Positions 17,426 through 24,880 of a stretch of 64,000 nucleotides of DNA are shown here, one piece after another. The translations under genes were made by a program, and so were the position numbers. The first letter of the stretch is position 1. Every line of letters starts with the position of its first letter. Source of the stretch: Kiritimatiellia bacterium. Lineage in GTDB: Bacteria; Verrucomicrobiota; Kiritimatiellia; PWTM01. The notes under the pieces are model-generated. The model was not told where the DNA came from. It saw nothing but the letters and a program-made list of their open reading frames with translations, and made no database searches. The stretch lies in NCBI GenBank assembly GCA_026417735.1, contig JAOACR010000004.1:15001-79000 (forward strand), given 5' to 3'.

Positions 17426-18622
17426 ATGGGCCAGATTTGGACCACGGATGGCTCCCCCGCCGGCACGGACGTCGCCCGGGCCGCCGCGCTCCGCGAGACG
17501 GTCGTCGAAACCGCGCGGCCGGACGCTCCGACCGCCGGCATGGAGCAGCTCATCGAGAACTACAACGCGATCCTCGCGTCGCGCACGATCTACTACCCGG
17601 TCGCGTACCGGTTCGTCCGGGAGCTCGGCCGCGGGCGGCAGGGCGTGGTGTTCCTCGGCCTCCGCCACGGCGCGCGAGGTTGTCTGACGCGCCACGCAAT
17701 CAAGCTCTTCGACCCCTCCATCTACGCGACACCCCGCCAGTACTGGACCGACATGGGCCGCATCGCGGCGCAGATCTCCCGTCTGCAGACCGTCAATTCG
17801 CCCAATCTGGTCGGCCGCGACGTGTACGACGAGGAGAACGGCATCGGCTACGTGCAGATGGAGGCCATCGACGGTCTCGACCTGCAGCGCCTGCTGTACG
17901 GCCGCCACTTCGACGCCGCCCGCGCGCGATCCTCGCCGGAGGAATGGGAGCGGTTCGCGGACGTGATCTTCCGTTTCGAGGAAGGAAAGGTCCGCATCCA
18001 GCCTGGCGTGGCCCTCTACATCATGCGCGCCGCGTTGCGCGGCCTCGAGGCGCTGCACGACGCCGGCTTCGTGCACTGCGACGTGAAACCCGCAAACATC
18101 ATGGTCGACCAGCTTGGCAACATCAAACTGGTGGACTACGGCCGCGCGAACGTGATCAACGAAAAGGCGTCGCTGCTGCTGGGCAGCCCCCTCTACATGG
18201 CCCCCGAGGTGCACCGCCGCGAGCGCTACCAGATCCAGTCTGACATCTACAGCCTCGGCCTGGTCGGTCTCGAGCTGCTGCGCGGCGAAAGCCTCGTGGA
18301 CTATAGCCGCATGAACGAGGCGCAGTTGCTGCAGTTCAAACTCGAGCTACCCCGTCGCCTCGCCGACCTGCTCCCGCCCCACGTGCGCCGTAACCGCGAT
18401 TTCGTGGCGGTGATGCACAAGTTCCTCGATCCCGATCCGGCGCGACGCTACCAGCGCTGCGACGAGGCCGAGTCCGGCCCCATGGGGCTTGCACTGCTTC
18501 ACAAGCAGCTTACAATCGCGGGACAAGACTCCGAGTACTATCGGGACCTGGAGAGCTACATGGCCAAACTCCAGCCGGCCGCCGCGAGCGGGTCGGCCAG
18601 TCCGGAGGGCCTGATGGCCTGA
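17426..18622 (+). CDS. Serine/threonine protein kinase
   Basis: 398 aa, cytoplasmic, no membrane segment. Kinase domain from about residue 62 to 350: glycine loop GRGRQGVVF (68-76), Lys93 in AIKLF, catalytic loop VHCDVKPANIM with Asp219 (HCD in place of HRD), DYG at 237 in place of DFG, and APEV. The Asp and Lys needed for catalysis are present, so it should be active. Residues 1-60 and the last 45 form non-kinase tails. An insert of roughly 40 residues lies between the N-lobe and C-lobe markers (RSSPEEWERF). No forkhead or PASTA domain. Target unknown. Confidence 0.92.
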   Translation: MGQIWTTDGSPAGTDVARAAALRETVVETARPDAPTAGMEQLIENYNAILASRTIYYPVAYRFVRELGRGRQGVVFLGLRHGARGCLTRHAIKLFDPSIYATPRQYWTDMGRIAAQISRLQTVNSPNLVGRDVYDEENGIGYVQMEAIDGLDLQRLLYGRHFDAARARSSPEEWERFADVIFRFEEGKVRIQPGVALYIMRAALRGLEALHDAGFVHCDVKPANIMVDQLGNIKLVDYGRANVINEKASLLLGSPLYMAPEVHRRERYQIQSDIYSLGLVGLELLRGESLVDYSRMNEAQLLQFKLELPRRLADLLPPHVRRNRDFVAVMHKFLDPDPARRYQRCDEAESGPMGLALLHKQLTIAGQDSEYYRDLESYMAKLQPAAASGSASPEGLMA

Positions 18623-18667
18623 AGGCCGTCTGCATCCAGACCGACGCACGGAATTCGAGGACACTGA

Positions 18668-19339
18668 ATGAACGTATTACATGTGTGTGCGAACCCGAAG
18701 CCGCCCGAAGAATCGGCCAGCAAACAGCTTTCGATCGCCTTCATCAGCAAGCTGATCGAGGTGAACCCGGACGCGGAGGTCAACAACGTCGACCTCTACC
18801 AGGATCCGCCGCCGTTCCTCTCCTACGAGGCGTGGCGAGGCATCTGGCTGGCAGCGATGGAGCCCACACATAAGTTGACGAAGAAGGAGCAGGAAGCCTC
18901 CGCCTACGCGAACCGGCACGCCGAACTGTTCAATCAGGCCGACCTGCTGGTGCTGACCATGCCGATGTGGAACTTTGGCCCGCCCGCGATCATGAAGGCG
19001 TGGCTGGATATGGTGCTGTCCCCCGGCCGTACCTTTGATCTGGCGCTGGCGGAGGGCGGCGGACTCCAGGTCAAACCCCGGCACAAGCTGCAGCGGGTGG
19101 TGCTGCTGGTCTCCTCCGGCGGCGTCTACGCAGAGGACGACCCCCGTGACGCGTTGACGCGGATGATCCGCAGTGCGTTCGCGTTCATCGGCGTGGACCG
19201 TATCCAGATCGCCTGGGCCGACGGCCAGACCCCACTGGTCCACGGCGACCACGAACAACGCCGGCAGATGGCGATCGAGGCGGCCACCGATCTCGCCGAG
19301 GAGATCGGCGAGGAAAGCCTCGCCGCACCGCCCGCGTGA
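18668..19339 (+). CDS. azoR: FMN-dependent NADH-azoreductase/quinone reductase
   Basis: Flavodoxin-fold NADH:quinone or azo reductase, 223 aa. MNVLHVCANPKPPEESASKQL is the phosphate-binding loop of the AzoR/NQO family; TMPMWNFGPPAIMKAWLDMV is its diagnostic flavin motif, and VLLVSSGGVY follows. GAGGA sits seven bases before the ATG. Probably part of a plus-strand run with the acetyltransferase gene 22 bp downstream. Confidence 0.92.
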   Translation: MNVLHVCANPKPPEESASKQLSIAFISKLIEVNPDAEVNNVDLYQDPPPFLSYEAWRGIWLAAMEPTHKLTKKEQEASAYANRHAELFNQADLLVLTMPMWNFGPPAIMKAWLDMVLSPGRTFDLALAEGGGLQVKPRHKLQRVVLLVSSGGVYAEDDPRDALTRMIRSAFAFIGVDRIQIAWADGQTPLVHGDHEQRRQMAIEAATDLAEEIGEESLAAPPA

Positions 19340-19361
19340 GCCGCGGCGCGCCGGCATCGCC

Positions 19362-20369
19362 GTGAGCGAGCGCCCCCATCCGTTCGAAGCCTGCATCGGC
19401 GATCAGATCGAACACTGCCTGTGCGCCTCGGTCGCGCGCCTCCGCGCGCTGTACGCGGACACCGGCGAGGACCGGCCCGACAGCGTGCTGCGCGACTACC
19501 CGGACACCACCCGCGTCATCGAAGGGCTGCGGGTGTTGCTCGACGCGATGTTTCCTGGCCGCGTCTTTCCCAGCGACATCCAAGGCGACGAAATCGGCGT
19601 GTTCCTGATGCGCCGGCTCTCCCTTGTTTGGCGCGCGCTCCGCCCCGAAATCGAAAAGGCCTTGCCGTTCCGATGGCGCGGCGCCACCGGCCGCGACGAG
19701 TCCGTCGAGCCGCTCGCCGACGTCCGGGGCGAGTCGGTGCGCATTCTGCGGGAGTTCATCGAGGCGCTGCCGGACGTCCGCGCGATGCTGATTGACGATG
19801 TGCGCGCCGCCTACGAAGGGGACCCGGCCGCGCTGACTTACGCGGAAATCCAGCTCGCCTATCCGGGCATCCTTGCGATCGCCTCGCACCGGATCGCCCA
19901 CGAGCTGTACCGGCGCAACGTGCCGGTGATCCCCCGGATCATGAGCGAGTGGACCCACGCGCAAACGGGCGTGGACATTCATCCCGGCGCACGGATCGGC
20001 CGCTCATTCTTCATTGATCACGCCACCGGGGTGGTGATCGGAGAGACGGCGGTGATCGGCGACCGCGTGAAAATCTATCAGGGCGTCACCCTCGGCGCGC
20101 GCAGCTTCGCGCTCGACGAGCACGGCCACCCCGTCAAGCACATCCAGCGCCATCCGACCGTCGAGGATGACGTGGTGATTTACGCAAACGCGACGATCCT
20201 CGGTGGTCGCACCGTGATCGGCCGAGGGTCGGTGATCGGCGGCAACGTGTTCCTCACCCACAGCGTTCCGCCCAACAGCGTCGTCACCATGGAACAGGCC
20301 CACATCCGCATCAAAAGCGCCGAGGACACAGACACCGGCACGCCACCGCCGCCGGACTTCGAAATCTAG
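19362..20369 (+). CDS. cysE: Serine O-acetyltransferase
   Basis: Makes O-acetylserine for cysteine synthesis. 335 aa, the long type. An N-terminal helical region (residues 1-195) precedes a left-handed beta-helix of hexapeptide repeats (GARIGRSFFIDHATGVVIGETAVIGDRVKIYQGVTLG). Catalytic histidines are visible in HRIAHELY and FIDHATG. The C-terminal loop ends in a Pro-rich tail. The start is taken as GTG 19362, 22 bp after azoR, because earlier in-frame codons overlap that gene. Confidence 0.9.
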   Translation: MSERPHPFEACIGDQIEHCLCASVARLRALYADTGEDRPDSVLRDYPDTTRVIEGLRVLLDAMFPGRVFPSDIQGDEIGVFLMRRLSLVWRALRPEIEKALPFRWRGATGRDESVEPLADVRGESVRILREFIEALPDVRAMLIDDVRAAYEGDPAALTYAEIQLAYPGILAIASHRIAHELYRRNVPVIPRIMSEWTHAQTGVDIHPGARIGRSFFIDHATGVVIGETAVIGDRVKIYQGVTLGARSFALDEHGHPVKHIQRHPTVEDDVVIYANATILGGRTVIGRGSVIGGNVFLTHSVPPNSVVTMEQAHIRIKSAEDTDTGTPPPPDFEI

Positions 20370-20422
20370 CGGCGGACGGCCGTCCCGTGGGGCCCGCGGC
20401 GCAGCGGTGAAAGGAGGACGGG

Positions 20423-21178
20423 ATGAACATCTGGCGGTTCGCGACGAAGGCAGGGCTCGGCCGCGCGGCCGCCGAGCGGGCCGCGGAATTGATGCGCGGC
20501 GCGATCGCCGCCCGCGGAAGTGCCCGGATCATCGCCGCCACCGGCGCGTCCCAGTTTGAGTTCCTCAGCGAGCTGGTCCGGCAACCGGCGGTGGACTGGC
20601 GACGGGTCGAGATGTTCCACCTCGACGAATACGTCGGTCTGCCGGCGACCCACCCGGCAAGTTTTCGGAAGTACCTGCTCGAGCGACTGATCCGGCCCGC
20701 CGGTATTGAGCGCTATCACCTGCTGGACGGCGATGCGCCGGATCCCGCCGCGGTCGCCCGCGAGATTGGCCGCCGACTGAACGATGCGCCGGTGGATGTC
20801 GCGTTCGTCGGCATCGGCGAGAACGGTCACCTCGCCTTCAATGATCCGCCCGCGGACTTCGACACGGAGGAGCCCTACCTGATCGTCACTCTCGATGACG
20901 CGTGCCGCCGCCAGCAAGTCGGCGAAGGTTGGTACCGCTCGCTCGACGAGGTGCCCCGACAGGCGATCTCCATGTCGATCCGGCAGATCCTGAAGTCGCG
21001 AACGATCCTCTGCATCGTGCCCGACCTCCGCAAAGCCGACGCAGTCGCCAAGTGTCTGGAAGGTCCGATCAGCCCGATGGCACCCGCCTCCGCGTTGCGG
21101 CTGCATCCGGACGTCGAGCTTTTCCTCGACCGCGATTCGGCCAGCCTGCTGCGGACTACGCCGATCGTGGACCGCTGA
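20423..21178 (+). CDS. nagB: Glucosamine-6-phosphate deaminase
   Basis: Converts glucosamine-6-phosphate to fructose-6-phosphate and ammonia. 251 aa. Family motifs: [13 protein letters not shown] (phosphate loop), [11 protein letters not shown] with the catalytic Asp, and [16 protein letters not shown] with the ring-opening His. AAAGGAGG lies eight bases before the ATG. First gene of a three-gene amino-sugar operon, with nagA starting four bases after its stop. Confidence 0.95.
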   Translation: MNIWRFATKAGLGRAAAERAAELMRGAIAARGSARIIAATGASQFEFLSELVRQPAVDWRRVEMFHLDEYVGLPATHPASFRKYLLERLIRPAGIERYHLLDGDAPDPAAVAREIGRRLNDAPVDVAFVGIGENGHLAFNDPPADFDTEEPYLIVTLDDACRRQQVGEGWYRSLDEVPRQAISMSIRQILKSRTILCIVPDLRKADAVAKCLEGPISPMAPASALRLHPDVELFLDRDSASLLRTTPIVDR

Positions 21179-21181
21179 ACG

Positions 21182-22177
21182 GTGGCCACCATGCTGCTCT
21201 CCGGCCCCGGCTGGTGTGATCTGCAGGTGAACGGTTTTGCGGGCGTGGACTTCAACCATCCCGACCTCACGCCGGAACAGGTGCACCACGCGCTCGCCGC
21301 GATGCGCGCGACCGGCGTCACGCTCTGCCTGCCGACGGTGATCACCTCCCCGCTCGAACAGTTCGCACGCGCGGCGAAGACGATTCTGTCGGTTCGCGAT
21401 CCCGCGATCGCCGGTCTCCACATGGAGGGTCCCTACATCAATCCTGCCGACGGGCCCCGCGGTGCGCACCGGCGCGACGCGACCATGCCGCCGCTGCTCG
21501 GCGACTTCCTCCGTCGGCAGGAGGCGGCGGATGGCCGAATTCGCCTTGTCACGCTCGCGCCGGAGCTGCCCGGCGCGCTGCGCCTGACCGAGGCGCTCGT
21601 CAGCATGGGCGTGCGGGTCGCGATCGGCCACTCCGCAGCAACGCCCGGGCAGATCGCCGACGCGGTACGCGCCGGCGCCACCCTCTCCACTCACCTCGGC
21701 AACGGCGTGGCGCTGCTGTTGCCCCGTCACCCGAATCTCATCTGGGCCCAGCTGGCCAGCGACGAGCTCTCCGCCTGCTTCATCGTGGACGGCCACCACC
21801 TGCCACCGGAGACCGTGAAGGCGATGATCCGCGCAAAAGGCCTCGCCCGCTCGATCCTCGTCACCGACGCGACCGCGGCGGCCGGCGCGCCCCCCGGCCG
21901 CTACACGATCGGCGCGATCGAAATCGTCCGCACGCCGGACGGCCGCGTGACCCTCGCAGACGGCAGCTCGCTGGCCGGCTCCGCACTGACGCTGGACCGC
22001 GCGCTGGCGCTCGCCGCCCGCTATACCGGCCATACGGTGCCGGAGCTGTGGCCGCTGGCCGCGCAGCAGCCGGCCGCCGCTATCGGGCAGGTGCCTCGCG
22101 GCCGCGTCACCGCGCGATGGACGCCCGGCACCGGGCGCCTCGAGGTGCTGCGCGTCGAGCCGGAGACTGCGCAGTGA
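21182..22177 (+). CDS. nagA: N-acetylglucosamine-6-phosphate deacetylase (short form)
   Basis: Removes acetate from GlcNAc-6-phosphate. 331 aa, shorter than the usual ~380: the protein begins almost directly at DLQVNGFAGVDFN, so most of the N-terminal beta-sandwich is missing. Metal and catalytic residues are present: Glu in GLHMEGPYIN, His in IGHSAATPGQ, His in STHLGNG, and Asp in LVTDATAAAG. LGNGVALL replaces the common LFNAM. GTG 21182 or ATG 21191 could be the start. The stop overlaps the following transporter start (GTGA). Confidence 0.93.
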   Translation: MATMLLSGPGWCDLQVNGFAGVDFNHPDLTPEQVHHALAAMRATGVTLCLPTVITSPLEQFARAAKTILSVRDPAIAGLHMEGPYINPADGPRGAHRRDATMPPLLGDFLRRQEAADGRIRLVTLAPELPGALRLTEALVSMGVRVAIGHSAATPGQIADAVRAGATLSTHLGNGVALLLPRHPNLIWAQLASDELSACFIVDGHHLPPETVKAMIRAKGLARSILVTDATAAAGAPPGRYTIGAIEIVRTPDGRVTLADGSSLAGSALTLDRALALAARYTGHTVPELWPLAAQQPAAAIGQVPRGRVTARWTPGTGRLEVLRVEPETAQ

Positions 22178-23457
22178 GCCGGCCGCCGATTCGCGGGCTG
22201 CGCTGGTGGATTGCGGCGCTGTTGGTGCTGTCCACGACGTTGAACTATCTCGACCGTCAGGCACTCTCCGCGCTCGCGCAGACGGTGCAGCGCGCGCTCG
22301 AGCTCTCGAACGAGGACTATGCAAGGATCACCTCCTCGTTTCTGCTCAGCTACGGCGTGATGTACCTGCTCGGGGGGACGCTGGTGGACCTGCTCGGCGT
22401 GCGGCGGAGCCTCGCGCTGTTTGTGCTGGCCTGGTCGCTGGCGACCGCCGGGCACGGCTTGGCCGCGTCGCTCGCACATCTGTGCGTGGCGCGGTTCCTG
22501 CTCGGCGTCGCGCAGCCCGGGAACTTTCCGGCCGGCGTGCGGGCGGTGAGCGAGTGGTTCCCGATGCGCGAGCGCGCGATGGCGGTCGGCCTCTTCAACG
22601 CGGGCACCGCGCTGGGCTCGACGCTCGCGATGCCGGTGGTCTCCGCGCTCGCGCTGCGCTGGGGCTGGCGCGCCGCGTTCGTTGGGGTCGGCGCGCTCGG
22701 TCTGCCTTGGCTTGCGGCGTGGCTGTGGCTGTACCGGGCGCCCTCGGAACACCCCCGTCTTGCGCCGGAGGAGCTTGCGCGCATTCGCGACGGCGCGCCC
22801 GCGGCCCCATCGGCCAGCCGCATCCCCTGGCGCTGGCTTCTGCGCGCGCCGGAAACGTGGGGCTGCGTCGCGGTGCGCGTGCTCACCGATCCGATCTCCT
22901 ATTTCCTCGCCTTCTGGACACCCAAATACTTTCAGGCCGAGCGCGGCTTCGATCTGAAACAAGTCGGCACCTTCGCGTGGCTGCCGTTTCTCGGCATGGC
23001 GCTCGGTAGCACCGCTGGCGGTGCACTCCCGCGGTGGCTCACCGCGCGCGGATGGAGCGTGAACCGCGCACGAAAGACGACGATGGCGCTGGTCGCGATC
23101 GCCATGCCGGCGCTATGTCTGGCGGTGACGCGCGTCCGTGGCGCACCGGCCGCCCTCGCGGTGATGTTTGCGATCATGTTCGGGCACGGCGCCTACGGCA
23201 ACATCACGCTCCCCGCCGAGGCATTTCCGAGCCGCGTGGTCGGCACCGTCTCCGGCCTCGGCGGCGCGCTCGGCGCCGCGGTCGGCGTGCTCACCCAGCT
23301 GCACATCGGCGTGGCGGTGGACCGATGGTCCTATCGCCCGCTCTTCGCAGTCTGCGGTAGCGCCTACGCGGTCGGACTGCTGGTGGTGATGCTGACCATT
23401 CCGCGGCTCGGCCATCCCCGCGAGCCGCCGGCCCCCACCCCGCCGCGGACGCGCTGA
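22174..23457 (+). CDS. MFS transporter, anion:cation symporter (ExuT/GudP-like) type
   Basis: 427 aa, about twelve membrane helices. NYLDRQALSAL in helix 1 and GVAQPGNFPAGVRAVSEWFP are typical of the ACS family of hexuronate/glucarate porters. It starts at GTG 22174 overlapping the nagA stop by four bases, which places it in the nagB-nagA operon and suggests uptake of an amino sugar or sugar acid. The substrate is not certain: the family is defined on acids, the context is GlcNAc. Confidence 0.88.
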   Translation: MSRPPIRGLRWWIAALLVLSTTLNYLDRQALSALAQTVQRALELSNEDYARITSSFLLSYGVMYLLGGTLVDLLGVRRSLALFVLAWSLATAGHGLAASLAHLCVARFLLGVAQPGNFPAGVRAVSEWFPMRERAMAVGLFNAGTALGSTLAMPVVSALALRWGWRAAFVGVGALGLPWLAAWLWLYRAPSEHPRLAPEELARIRDGAPAAPSASRIPWRWLLRAPETWGCVAVRVLTDPISYFLAFWTPKYFQAERGFDLKQVGTFAWLPFLGMALGSTAGGALPRWLTARGWSVNRARKTTMALVAIAMPALCLAVTRVRGAPAALAVMFAIMFGHGAYGNITLPAEAFPSRVVGTVSGLGGALGAAVGVLTQLHIGVAVDRWSYRPLFAVCGSAYAVGLLVVMLTIPRLGHPREPPAPTPPRTR

Positions 23458-23474
23458 GGGCATCCGCGCCAACT

Positions 23475-23521
23475 GTCCCACCCTTGGACACCGCGCCGCC
23501 GGCGCCGTCCAACGCTTGGAC
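23475..23521. promoter_or_regulatory. Paired palindromic operator-like element, copy A
   Basis: Two 15-bp sites, GTCCCACCCTTGGAC (23475-23489) and the perfect palindrome GTCCAACGCTTGGAC (23507-23521), with centres exactly 32 bp (about three helical turns) apart. It lies between the transporter stop and the AraD-like gene, 167 bp before the latter. The same layout recurs at 49921-49966. Likely a tandem protein-binding site; the regulator is unknown. Confidence 0.5.
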
Positions 23522-23687
23522 CGGCCGCGGCGGCCGCCCGCCGGTCATCGCCGGTCTGCGGTCAGCGGTGAGACGCTCTTCGTTTTTTTGTGTATGCTCT
23601 GGCCCCACGGGGTCCGCGGCCCGCGCACCGGCGCTCGAGGCCGGGAGGGCGGCGACCATCGTGGGTCCAGTCCGGAGATGTGCGGCG

Positions 23688-24407
23688 ATGCCGTTGGAGT
23701 ACGCAGACCTTCGTGAGGCGCTGTTCGAATCGCTGAGGTCGACCCTCGCGGACGGCGTGGCGGTCGCGGAGCTGTCGAGCCTGAGCTGCGCGGACCGCAC
23801 GTTGGGCGTGTTTGTGGTGCGTCCCGCCGGCGTTCCGCTCGCCCAGCTGCGGCCGGCCGACCTGCCGGTGCTGTCGCTGGCAGACGGTCATCTCGTCGCC
23901 GCAAACACCCCGCCACCTGCGGACGCCGCAGTGCATCTGATCCTGTACCGCCACATCCCCGAGGTTCTCGGCATTGCGGGCACTCGTTCCCCGTTCGTCA
24001 CCGCGTGGGCGCAGGCCGGCCGGGAAATCCCCGCGTTCGGCACCGCGCACGCGGAATGGTTCGACGGGCCGATTCCCCTCATTCGGATGCCGGCCGAAAA
24101 CGTGCATGGAACCGCGGAAGACACGCGCATCGGCGCAGGGATCGTGCGCTGGTTTGCGGAGCAGGGTGTGGACCCGCTGGCCCGGCCTGCCGCACTGGTC
24201 GAATCGCACGGTGCCTACAGCTGGGGTCGGTCGCTCGCGGAGGCACTTCGCTGCGCCGCCGCGCTCGAGACGATTGCAACGATCGCCGCCTGGACCGTGC
24301 TGCTGCAGCCGAAGGTTGCCCCGATGCCGCGGGAGCGGCTCGCCACCTACTTCCTGCGCGCACGGCGCAAACCCTCCGCGCCTGGCGCAGACCGCCTCGG
24401 CGCCTGA
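23688..24407 (+). CDS. AraD-like class II aldolase/epimerase, zinc site degenerate
   Basis: 239 aa, aligns over its whole length with L-ribulose-5-phosphate 4-epimerase: DRTLGVFVVRPAGV (AraD DRxxGVFVIKPSGV), TAWAQAGREIPAFGTAHAEWFDG (AraD IWAQAG...GTTHADYFYG, by recollection), and ESHGAYSWG. The two zinc ligands in the AraD HTHS motif are replaced by Gly98 and Arg100 (AGTRS); only the third, His174 in SHGAYSWG, remains. The phosphate-site serines (SSDT) read PADA, the catalytic Asp of HADYF reads Glu123, and PSG reads PAG. It is therefore probably inactive as an epimerase, or altered in function. The frame is intact and codon use normal, so it is not a decayed gene. Start ATG 23688, with GGAG 12 bases upstream. 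Confidence 0.82.
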   Translation: MPLEYADLREALFESLRSTLADGVAVAELSSLSCADRTLGVFVVRPAGVPLAQLRPADLPVLSLADGHLVAANTPPPADAAVHLILYRHIPEVLGIAGTRSPFVTAWAQAGREIPAFGTAHAEWFDGPIPLIRMPAENVHGTAEDTRIGAGIVRWFAEQGVDPLARPAALVESHGAYSWGRSLAEALRCAAALETIATIAAWTVLLQPKVAPMPRERLATYFLRARRKPSAPGADRLGA

Positions 24408-24427
24408 ACCGGGGGCCGCTCCGCGCC

Positions 24428-24880
24428 TCAGAAATCGGCGGAGGAAATGTCGGCCGCATCGCCGGTGCCGCCCGGCCGGCCGTCCGCGCCGTAACTGACA
24501 ATCTCGAACGGTGCACCGTCGCGGCCCGGCACGATGTAAACGTACTCGTTGCCCCAAGGGTCGCGCGGCACCTGCCGGCGGCTGAGATAGCCCTCCGGCG
24601 GATAGTTCTCAGGGATCGGCGGCACGGTTGGCCGGCGCACCAGCGCCTCCAGCCCCTGCTCCATGGTCGGCAGCCGCCCCTGTTCGATCTGGTAGTGCAT
24701 CACCGCGTTCTTCAGCTCGCCGAGCTGGATCTTCGCGGTGTCCACGCGGGCCTTGCGCTGCCGGCCGACCACGTTCACAGTGACGATCGTCGCCAGCCCC
24801 ATCAGGATCGCGAGCACCACCAACACTTCAATCAACGTAAATCCGCGGCAGCCTCGCCGCGGCCTCGGATCGCCGTTCAT
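24428..24880 (-). CDS. GspG-type major pseudopilin, coupled to polB
   Basis: 150 aa. Prepilin leader ending in Gly with GFTLIEVLVVLAILMGLA, cleavage expected after that Gly. The C-terminal part carries the GspG hallmark DPWGNEYVYIVPG and SYGADGRPGG, with Asp residues near the end that could bind calcium. Its ATG overlaps the polB stop (ATGA at 24877-24880). It is 14 kb from the main T2SS cluster, which has its own gspG, so this is a second pseudopilin of unknown system. Confidence 0.88.
   Translation of the reverse strand: MNGDPRPRRGCRGFTLIEVLVVLAILMGLATIVTVNVVGRQRKARVDTAKIQLGELKNAVMHYQIEQGRLPTMEQGLEALVRRPTVPPIPENYPPEGYLSRRQVPRDPWGNEYVYIVPGRDGAPFEIVSYGADGRPGGTGDAADISSADF

Noticed and set aside
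23688-24407. Decayed pseudogene for the AraD-like gene
   Set aside because: The frame is complete with normal codon use and conserved fold residues, so a maintained protein with altered active site fits better.
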